Source: Pirellulales bacterium | Lineage (GTDB): Bacteria; Planctomycetota; Planctomycetia; Pirellulales; Thermoguttaceae | Assembly (NCBI GenBank): GCA_016931995.1 | Contig: JAFGDS010000056.1 | Coordinates: forward strand, 1-64,000 | Direction of reading: 5' to 3' | DNA: 64,000 nucleotides | Part shown: positions 33,872 to 40,868 of the stretch, piece after piece | Numbering within the stretch: the first letter of the stretch is position 1 | How the letters are laid out: each line of letters begins with the position of its first letter | Notes under the pieces: generated by a model | Database searches by the model: none | Told to the model about the DNA's origin: nothing | The model's input: only the letters and a program-made list of their open reading frames with translations | Position numbers and translations under genes: made by a program

Positions 33872-34000
33872 TTTGGAGTGCGGCGACTTGTCGCCGCTTT
33901 CCTTTGGGGAAGGCATGACGGGCGTCATCGGATGTTGGATCGGGCGCCGCGCCATCCGTGTTCAATAACAATCCATCCCAACCGCGGAAGAAGTCGGACA

Positions 34001-35116
34001 ATGACAACACTTCGAACCTCGCGTATCCGCCTTGCGACGGCGATCATCGTGCTTGCCGCCCTCGTTGCCCACGCCGCCGCCCGCGACGACGTGCGCCGGG
34101 AGGTCCATTTCCCCGATTTGCCGGGCTACGAGACGCTGGTTTGCGACCTGCACATGCACACGGTCTTCTCGGACGGCGACGTCTGGCCCCCGGTCCGCGT
34201 GGAAGAGGCCTGGCGTCAGGGGCTCGACGCGATTGCCCTGTCCGATCACGTCGAGTATCAGCCGCATCGCAAGGATCTGCCCACCAACCACAACCGCCCT
34301 CACGAACTGGCCGAGAACCTCGCCCTGATCAACAACCTGCTCCTGATCCGGGGCGCCGAGATCACCCGGCCCACGCCGCCGGGCCATTTCAACGCGATCT
34401 TCCTCCGCGACGTGGACGCGTTGGTGCAAGACGACTTCCTGGCCGTCGTCGAGGAGGCGAACCGGCAAGAGGCCTTCGTGTTCTGGAACCATCCCGGCTA
34501 TGAGACGGAGGGGAAAAGCCCGTGGCGCGACGTCCACACACGGATCTTCGAGAAGAAGTGGCTCCACGGGATCGAGGTCGCCAACGGCGATCGGTACTAT
34601 CCCGCCGCGCATCGGTGGTGTCTGGAAAAGAACCTCACGATGATGGGCAATTCCGACATCCACCCGCCCGACGCGCGGACGGCGAGCCGGCCGGGCAACC
34701 ATCGGACCGCCACATTGGTGTTCGCCAAGGAGCGAACCGTACCGGCCCTGAAGGAAGCCCTGTTCGCCGGGCGAACCGCCGTGTGGCACCAGGACAAGCT
34801 GATCGGCCGCCGCGAGTGGCTCGCGCCGCTCTTCGAGCGATCCGTGCGCGTCCGCCAGCCGCACTTGCGCCGGGCAGACGCCCTTTGGGTCGAAATCGAG
34901 AATCGCTCGGACATGAACATCGCGCTTGCGCGTACCGGCAAGGTCGGCCCCCATGGACTGACGCTGCCCGCCCGGGCGGTCGCGCTCGTCAAGATCCTAT
35001 CCAACCGTCCCGAGGAGCCGATCACCCTGGAATACACGGCGACAAACTTCTGGATCGAGCCCGAGAAGGGCCTGCCCGTGACCCTGTGCATCCCCGGCCA
35101 AGAAGCCCAACCGTAG
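34001..35116 (+). CDS. Secreted PHP-domain metal-dependent phosphoesterase-like protein
   Basis: A 371-residue protein with a signal peptide (IRLATAIIVLAALVAHAAA). The PHP domain has the metal-ligand motifs CDLHMHTVFSDG, LSDHVEY, a downstream GAEITRPT, a His in FWNHPGYET and the C-terminal ligand segment MGNSDIHPP. A short beta-rich domain closes the protein. PHP proteins hydrolyse phosphoesters with two or three metal ions; an exported form suggests an extracytoplasmic substrate, but the substrate is unknown. It follows the DUF1080 gene by 129 bp in the same direction and may be co-transcribed. Confidence 0.86.
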   Translation: MTTLRTSRIRLATAIIVLAALVAHAAARDDVRREVHFPDLPGYETLVCDLHMHTVFSDGDVWPPVRVEEAWRQGLDAIALSDHVEYQPHRKDLPTNHNRPHELAENLALINNLLLIRGAEITRPTPPGHFNAIFLRDVDALVQDDFLAVVEEANRQEAFVFWNHPGYETEGKSPWRDVHTRIFEKKWLHGIEVANGDRYYPAAHRWCLEKNLTMMGNSDIHPPDARTASRPGNHRTATLVFAKERTVPALKEALFAGRTAVWHQDKLIGRREWLAPLFERSVRVRQPHLRRADALWVEIENRSDMNIALARTGKVGPHGLTLPARAVALVKILSNRPEEPITLEYTATNFWIEPEKGLPVTLCIPGQEAQP

Positions 35117-35238
35117 CCGCGCGGAGGAGGTCGTTTTGTTTTTGCCGCGAGGCACGTTTTCCAGGAAGGCGGCGCCGCCGCGGTTTATTGCGAAGCTGCA
35201 AGCGGCTCGGGTCCGGTTGGCGTCTGGCCGCGGCAGGT

Positions 35239-35295
35239 GTGTGCCACTGGCTCCGCCAGTGCCGTGAACAGCCACGCTGGCAAATCCAGTGGCAC
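35239..35295. repeat. Family A REPIN-like doublet, short spacer
   Basis: Arms 35239-35261 and 35273-35295 with only about 11 nt between them; the right arm is imperfect (CACGCTGGCAAATCCAGTGG). Confidence 0.85.
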
Positions 35296-35341
35296 TCAAA
35301 ATCACCCTCAATAACTCCAAATCCCGAAGGCAATCGATACC

Positions 35342-35405
35342 GTCATTCTGAGCGCAGCGAAGAATCTCCCTTGCCACCGAGATCCTTCACCGCGCTCAGG
35401 CTGAC
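35342..35405. repeat. Family C doublet
   Basis: GTCATTCTGAGCGCAGCGAA and the inverse TTCACCGCGCTCAGGCTGAC around a spacer of about 24 nt. Confidence 0.85.
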
Positions 35406-35628
35406 TTGCGTGGGCGAATTTGGAGCTACTGAGCTTCCAATACCGCCCCCCGACCACGAGGCATTCCCCGCAGTCAACCTAGCCTCCCGATCTTTCCATG
35501 CATTCCTCCGATGGAGTCTGATTTCGTGAATTCGCCCGGGCGCCGTCTCCCGAGCGTTGACGTTCTTGCAGATCCCGCCAAAATGGGTGTGCTCAACAAA
35601 CGCAGCGCATTGTCCGAGGAGGGTCCGC

Positions 35629-36150
35629 ATGTTTTTGACCGAACGCGAACGGCTGCGGGACGAGCTGGTCGAGTTGGCCGACCGGTTTGGGCGAAGCCGC
35701 GGCGCGCTGCTGTTCATCCTGCAAGAGGTCCAGAACCGCTACTACTCGATCTCCGAGTACGCCATGCAGGTGATCGCCGACCTGTTGGACATCCACCCGG
35801 TCGAGGTCCACAGCGTCGTCTCGTTCTACAGCTTCCTCAACGAGCGGCCGCAGGGCCAGTTCGTGATTCGGCTGTGTCGGACGATCACGTGCGACATGGC
35901 GGGCAAGGACCAGGTCGCCCGGCAGTTGGAAAACGACCTAGGCATCACCTTCGGCCAGACCACGCCCGACGGCAAGTTCTCGCTCGAATGGGCCCACTGC
36001 CTGGGCATGTGCGACCAGGGTCCGGCGATGTTGGTGAACCAGCGCGTGTACACCCGGGTCACGCCCGAGAAGATCCACGGCATCTTGCAGGAGTGCCGGC
36101 AGCGGTTCGGGGTCCACGCCGTGGCCGACGGAAAGGAGCTGCCTCAATGA
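35629..36150 (+). CDS. hydC: Trimeric [FeFe]-hydrogenase gamma subunit, NuoE-like (set 2)
   Basis: A 173-residue NuoE/HydC protein. The helical N-terminal domain (LLFILQEVQNRYYSISEYAMQVIADLL, VEVHSVVSFYSFL) leads into the [2Fe-2S] thioredoxin-like domain with ligands in LCRTITCDMAG and CLGMCDQGP. The ATG at 35629 follows a strong GAGGAGGG site. Its stop overlaps the hydB start (ATGA). It is clearly diverged from the set 1 subunit, so the two sets are not a recent duplication. Confidence 0.92.
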   Translation: MFLTERERLRDELVELADRFGRSRGALLFILQEVQNRYYSISEYAMQVIADLLDIHPVEVHSVVSFYSFLNERPQGQFVIRLCRTITCDMAGKDQVARQLENDLGITFGQTTPDGKFSLEWAHCLGMCDQGPAMLVNQRVYTRVTPEKIHGILQECRQRFGVHAVADGKELPQ

Positions 36151-37346
36151 TCGTTTCCACGCGCACGGGTTCGCTGACGTTCGCCGAGGTTGCCCCGGGC
36201 AAGGGAATGGACGTCGCGCTGGCCCGCACGCCCGCCGACGTGCTGCGATGGATCGATGCCTCGGGCCTGCGGGGCCGCGGCGGCGCCGGATTCCCCACCA
36301 GCCTGAAGTGGGAGCTGGCCGCCAAGAGTCCCGGCGCGCTCAAGTACGTCATCTGCAACGCCGACGAAGGCGAGCCCGGCACGTTCAAGGACCGCGTCAT
36401 CCTCGCCGATTTCGCCGACCTCGTGTTCGAAGGCATGACGATCGCCGCGTATTGCATCGCCGCCCGGCAGGGTATCGTCTATCTGCGGGCGGAATACACC
36501 TACCTCCGGCCGCATCTGGAGGCCGTCTTGGCGCGCCGTCGCGAGGCCCATCTGTTGGGCAAGGGCATCGCCGGCCGCGCGGGATTCGATTTCGATATCG
36601 AGATCCACATGGGCTCCGGCTCCTACGTCTGCGGCGAGGAAACCGCCCTGATCGAGTCGCTCGAAGGCCAGCGGGGCGAGCCGCGCAACCGGCCCCCGTT
36701 CCCCATCGACACCGGCTATCTGGGCAACCCCACGACGGTCAACAACGTCGAGACGTTCGCCTGGGCCGCGTGCATCCTCGCCCGAGGCGCCGACTGGTTC
36801 AAGGAATACGGCACGGCCAAATCCACCGGCCACAAGCTTTTCAGCGTGTCGGGCGACTGCCAGCGGCCTGGCGTGTACGAGTTTCCACTGGGCATCACCA
36901 TCGAAGCCTTCCTCCAAGAGGTCGGCGGCGAGGACGCGAAGGCGGTCCAGGTGGGCGGGGCCGCCGGACAGTGCGTCCCCCGCGGCGAGTTCCACCGCGC
37001 CTTGGCCTACGAGGACATCCCCACCGGCGGGTCGATCATCGTCTTTGGCCCGCAGCGCGACATGCTCCGCGTCGCGGCCAATTTCCTCGAATTCTTCATC
37101 GACGAGTCGTGCGGCCAATGCACCCCCTGCCGCGAGGGCACGATAAAACTTCTCGAAGGCGTCAAGATGCTCCAGCGAGGCCAATGCTCGATGGATTACC
37201 TCGAAGAGCTCTGCTCGCTGGGCGAAACCATGCAACTGGCGTCCAAATGCGGCCTGGGGCAGACCGCGCCCAACACGTTCCTCTCGATCGTCAGCCACTT
37301 CCGCGACGAGATCCTCGGCCGCACCGCCGCCTGGTCGCCGGAATAA
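36147..37346 (+). CDS. hydB: HydB / NuoF-like FMN subunit, minimal form (set 2)
   Basis: A 399-residue NuoF core with motif GLRGRGGAGFPTSLKW, NADEGEPGTFKDR, an SLBB segment, the [4Fe-4S] site ESCGQCTPCREGTIKL and a distal Cys in SKCGLGQTAPNTF. Compared with set 1 it lacks the N-terminal thioredoxin-like domain and any C-terminal ferredoxin or GltD unit. It would accept or donate electrons at NAD(H) through FMN. The start overlaps the hydC stop (ATGA). The 221-bp gap to hydA is filled by nested repeats. Confidence 0.93.
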   Translation: MIVSTRTGSLTFAEVAPGKGMDVALARTPADVLRWIDASGLRGRGGAGFPTSLKWELAAKSPGALKYVICNADEGEPGTFKDRVILADFADLVFEGMTIAAYCIAARQGIVYLRAEYTYLRPHLEAVLARRREAHLLGKGIAGRAGFDFDIEIHMGSGSYVCGEETALIESLEGQRGEPRNRPPFPIDTGYLGNPTTVNNVETFAWAACILARGADWFKEYGTAKSTGHKLFSVSGDCQRPGVYEFPLGITIEAFLQEVGGEDAKAVQVGGAAGQCVPRGEFHRALAYEDIPTGGSIIVFGPQRDMLRVAANFLEFFIDESCGQCTPCREGTIKLLEGVKMLQRGQCSMDYLEELCSLGETMQLASKCGLGQTAPNTFLSIVSHFRDEILGRTAAWSPE

Positions 37347-37361
37347 TGACGGTATGAGAGA

Positions 37362-37497
37362 AACCACGAAACACACGAAAGGATGACGATATGAGTGCCA
37401 CTGGCTCCGCCAGTGCCGTGAGATGCCGCGGTCCGCGTCCGAAAAGGATCAATGACGTGCCATCTCGATCATCACTTCCTTTCGCGTGTTTCGTGGT
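37362..37497. repeat. Family E inverted repeat enclosing a family A unit, between hydB and hydA (set 2)
   Basis: Outer arms AACCACGAAACACACGAAAG (37362) and CCTTTCGCGTGTTTCGTGGT (37478-37497). Inside, a family A arm with CCACTGGCTCCGCCAGTG (37393-37415) and a degenerate partner. It mirrors the insertion at the same position in set 1 but uses a different repeat family. Confidence 0.88.
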
Positions 37498-37567
37498 CAT
37501 CTCTTTCCGATGTCCCTTGCGCGTGCGGTAAACCTCGTTCGCGTACTCTCAACCATGGATTTTGCTT

Positions 37568-39499
37568 ATGACCGACACGTCGCCTCACGAGTCCGCTCAC
37601 ACCCGGGCCCCGGCGAGCCAGCGATCGCGCACGGCCGAGATGCTCGAACACGCCAAGCGGCTGGGCAAGATGATCCCGGTCACGATCGACGGCAACCCCA
37701 TCGAGGTCCCCTTGGGAACGTCCGTCTTGGAGGCGGCCCAACGCCTTGGGATCCGCATTCCCACGCTCTGCTACCACGAGGACCTTTGCCTGGCCGGCGT
37801 GTGCCGCGTGTGCGTCGTCCAGATCGAGGGTCAGCGGACCTTGCAGGCGGCGTGCAGCTATCCGATCACCGCTCCCATCAACGTCAGCACGCACACGGCC
37901 AAGGTCCGCCGCGCCCGGCGCCACGTGATCGATCTGCTGCTCTCCGCGCACGTCGGCGAGTGTTACACGTGCAGCCGCAACAACCACTGCGAACTCCAGG
38001 ACCTGGCCGCGGAGTACGGCGTGGACGCCTTCCGTTTCGGCCGTCGGGAAACCCGCCGCTACCCCATCGACGCGTCGAGCCACGCGGTCGTCCGCGACAT
38101 GGACAAGTGCGTCTTGTGCCGCCGCTGCGTCCGCACGTGCATCGACCTGCAGGAGGTCGGCGTCTTGGAGGCCCTGCGCCGCGGCGCCCGGACGAAGATC
38201 GGCACCTTCATGGACAAGCCGCTGGGGTCGGTCGTCTGCATTAGCTGCGGCCAGTGCATCAACCGCTGCCCGACCGGCGCCCTGCGGGCCAACGACCCCA
38301 CGGACGACGTTTGGGACGCCATCGACGATCCCGATAAACACGTCGTGATCCAAACCGCCCCCAGCCCCCGCGCCGCCATCGGCGAGTGTTTTGGTCTCGA
38401 ACCCGGCAACGCCATCACCTTCAAATTGAACTCGGCCCTGCGCCGCTGCGGATTCGACCGCGTTTTCGACACCAACTTCGCCGCCGACCTGACGATCATG
38501 GAGGAAGGCGTCGAATTGCTGCTGCGGCTGAAGCGGGCTCTGGTCGACCGCGATTCGACCGCGGCCCTGCCCCAACTGACGAGCTGCTCGCCCGGTTGGG
38601 TCAAATTCCTCGAACACTTCTATCCCGAGTACATTCCCAATCTTTCCACCGCCAAAAGCCCCCAGCAGATGTTCGGGGCCCTGCTGAAGACGTACTACAC
38701 CGACCTCAACGGGCTTGATCCCAGGAACGTCGTCACCGTGGCGCTCATGCCCTGCTCGGCCAAGAAGTTCGAATGCAACCGCCCCGAAATGTGCGCCAGC
38801 GGATTCAAGGACGTTGACTACGGCCTGACCACGCGCGAATTGGGCAAGATGATCCGCGAGGCCGGCGTCGATCCGCTCAAGCTGCCCAAGTCCGATTTCG
38901 ACGATCCCTTCGGCACGGCGACCGGCTCCGGCGTCATCTTCGGCACGACCGGCGGCGTCATGGAGGCCGCGCTGCGGACCGTGCTCGAGTTGGTCACGGG
39001 TCTTAAGGTCGAGAAGTTCTTCGACCATGCCGACATCGTCCCGGTGCGAGGCTTCGAGGGCGTCCGCCACGTCGAAATCCCGGTGACCCAGGTTGGCCCG
39101 GTACCGCCGCTGGTGGCGCATCTGTTCAACAACTGGAAATGGCTCAAGGGCGCCACGCTCAAGGTGGGCGTCGCCCACGGCACGGCCAACGCGAAGAAGG
39201 TGATGGAGGACGTGAAAGCGGGCGGGCAGTTCAGCCAGTGCCACTTCATCGAGTTCATGGCCTGCCCGGGTGGGTGCCTCGGCGGCGGCGGCCAGCCCAC
39301 CCCCACCAGCCCCGCCATCCGCGCCGCCCGCGCCAAGGCCATCTACGCCGAGGACCGGTCCTACACCATCCGCAAGTCCCACGAAAACCCCGCCATCCTC
39401 AAGGTCTACGACGAATTCCTCACCGATGGCCCCTGCGGCCACCGCAGCCACAAGCTCCTGCACACGACCTATACGCCGCGAGGAAAGTACATCGAGTAG
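37568..39499 (+). CDS. hydA: [FeFe]-hydrogenase catalytic subunit HydA (set 2)
   Basis: A 643-residue group A catalytic subunit. In order: about 35 non-conserved residues, a plant-type [2Fe-2S] domain (CYHEDLCLAGVCRVC, distal AAC), His-ligated cluster HVGECYTCSRNNHCELQ, two [4Fe-4S] clusters (CVLCRRCVRTC, CISCGQCINRCP) and the H-cluster motifs TSCSPGW, MPCSAKKFE and EFMACPGGCLGGGGQP. Like set 1 it has Ser where the clostridial enzyme has the proton-relay Cys. A segment near residue 500 (VEIPVTQVGPVPPLVAHLF) is longer than in set 1. It would work with the minimal HydB and HydC upstream. Confidence 0.95.
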   Translation: MTDTSPHESAHTRAPASQRSRTAEMLEHAKRLGKMIPVTIDGNPIEVPLGTSVLEAAQRLGIRIPTLCYHEDLCLAGVCRVCVVQIEGQRTLQAACSYPITAPINVSTHTAKVRRARRHVIDLLLSAHVGECYTCSRNNHCELQDLAAEYGVDAFRFGRRETRRYPIDASSHAVVRDMDKCVLCRRCVRTCIDLQEVGVLEALRRGARTKIGTFMDKPLGSVVCISCGQCINRCPTGALRANDPTDDVWDAIDDPDKHVVIQTAPSPRAAIGECFGLEPGNAITFKLNSALRRCGFDRVFDTNFAADLTIMEEGVELLLRLKRALVDRDSTAALPQLTSCSPGWVKFLEHFYPEYIPNLSTAKSPQQMFGALLKTYYTDLNGLDPRNVVTVALMPCSAKKFECNRPEMCASGFKDVDYGLTTRELGKMIREAGVDPLKLPKSDFDDPFGTATGSGVIFGTTGGVMEAALRTVLELVTGLKVEKFFDHADIVPVRGFEGVRHVEIPVTQVGPVPPLVAHLFNNWKWLKGATLKVGVAHGTANAKKVMEDVKAGGQFSQCHFIEFMACPGGCLGGGGQPTPTSPAIRAARAKAIYAEDRSYTIRKSHENPAILKVYDEFLTDGPCGHRSHKLLHTTYTPRGKYIE

Positions 39500-39510
39500 C
39501 GCGGCCCCCC

Positions 39511-40527
39511 ATGACCACGCTTCCCCCCGTGCAACGCTTCGAAACGTCCTCCGGCGTCCGCGTCTACCGGATCGCTTGCAGGGTCATGCCGTATCTCGCC
39601 GCGCGCGTCTATCTGGTCGTGGGGGCGGGCCCCGTGACCCTCGTGGACACCGGCAGCGGACAAGGCGAGTCGACGCGCAACATCCTGGATGGAATCGATT
39701 CCCTCCGGGGACAATTCGGCGAGACGGCCGCCCTGGCCGACGTGAAGCGAATTCTCCTGACGCACGGCCATTTCGACCACTACGGCGGGCTGCCAGACCT
39801 GCTGCGGATCACGGAGGCCGAGGTCGGCATCCACCCCTCGGAACGGTGCATCGTCGCCGATCATGCCGCGTACCGCGCGGAGAACCAAGCGGCCGTCGAG
39901 CGCTTTCTTCGCGCCGCGGGCGTGCCCGACCAACAGGCCAGCGCCTTCCTCGCGCCCTACCACCGCGGTCAAACGGAATATCCCCGCGTCGCGGTCGAGA
40001 AAGACCTCGAGGACGGGCGCGAACTCGACGGTATCAGGGTAATCCACACGCCGGGTCATTCGGCCGGTCACGTCTGCCTGGCGATCGACGACGTGCTCCT
40101 CTGCGGCGATCACGTCCTGCCGCGGACGATTCCGCAGCAATGGCCGGAGAGTCTCGCGCCCGGCACGGGCCTGGCGCGCTATCTCGACTCGCTGGACAAG
40201 GTTGCGCAAGTCGAGGGGCTGCGACTGGCGCTTGCGGGCCACGAGTCCGTGATGGAAAACGTCGCCGCGCACGCGGCCAGGCTCCGACGAGCGCAAGCCC
40301 GCCGCAACGACCGGCTCGTCGGCTATCTTCAACGTGCCGACCGGCCGCTCTCGCCGTGGGAAATCGCTCGGGCGATCTACCAGCAGACGCGCGGCTTCTA
40401 CCTGTTCCTCGGCCTGGCCGACACGGTGGCCCGCATCGAATATCTGATCGAACAACGGGTGATCGAGCCAAGCGGGGCGCCGCGGGACCGCGACGTTGCC
40501 TCGGTGGATCGCATTGAGTTGGCATAG
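39511..40527 (+). CDS. Metallo-beta-lactamase-fold hydrolase
   Basis: A 338-residue protein with the MBL metal-site motif THGHFDHYGG, a second His in HTPGHSAGHV and an Asp in LLCGDHVLP, as in glyoxalase II-like hydrolases. A C-terminal helical segment (about 265-320) resembles the winged-helix tail of LACTB2-like members. It begins 11 bp after hydA of set 2 and is surely co-transcribed, so a role linked to this hydrogenase is possible, but no flavodoxin or rubredoxin domain is present to make it an electron carrier. A thioester or phosphodiester substrate is equally likely. Confidence 0.88.
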   Translation: MTTLPPVQRFETSSGVRVYRIACRVMPYLAARVYLVVGAGPVTLVDTGSGQGESTRNILDGIDSLRGQFGETAALADVKRILLTHGHFDHYGGLPDLLRITEAEVGIHPSERCIVADHAAYRAENQAAVERFLRAAGVPDQQASAFLAPYHRGQTEYPRVAVEKDLEDGRELDGIRVIHTPGHSAGHVCLAIDDVLLCGDHVLPRTIPQQWPESLAPGTGLARYLDSLDKVAQVEGLRLALAGHESVMENVAAHAARLRRAQARRNDRLVGYLQRADRPLSPWEIARAIYQQTRGFYLFLGLADTVARIEYLIEQRVIEPSGAPRDRDVASVDRIELA

Positions 40528-40868
40528 GCGGGTTAAGTCGGCCAGGCTTCGGTGTCTCGGTTGGCCCTGGACGAATCAACAACGACGCCTGGGGAATTCT
40601 CCCCCGTTTGGGAAGAGAATTGGCGGTGTAGCCCCCCTTTTGGAGGTAGAATGCGTTTGCGTTCCGTGTAGAGTAGTGATAGACTCCTTCGTGGCGACAG
40701 CCCCTCGTCAAGTGATGAGAAACCCCCCTCGCGGTCCGGCCGATGAAAGGAGCGGGGGGGCACTGGGCCGGCGGGCCACCGCGGCTGGCGACGGAACACG
40801 CTTCTCCCGCGGGGAACACGCGTCGAGCGGGAGCGAGGTCCGTCGCGCGGTTTCCGAGGAACCGGGTT
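40528..40868. other. Leader of the Ser/Thr kinase gene
   Basis: About 340 bp without a gene. A short dyad GGGGAATTCTCCCC lies at 40591-40604 and an AGCCCCCCTTTTGGAGG stretch near 40631. These could be a hairpin or operator, but nothing ties them to a known regulator. The kinase frame is open from 40743 without conserved sequence. Confidence 0.45.

Larger units (their letters stand above)
35117..35628. other. Leader of hydrogenase set 2, mostly repeats
   Basis: About 510 bp without a credible gene. It contains a family A doublet (35239-35295) and a family C doublet (35342-35405), separated by less than 50 bp. The final 130 bp before hydC should hold the promoter; a strong ribosome binding site GAGGAGGG lies just before the start. 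Confidence 0.6.
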
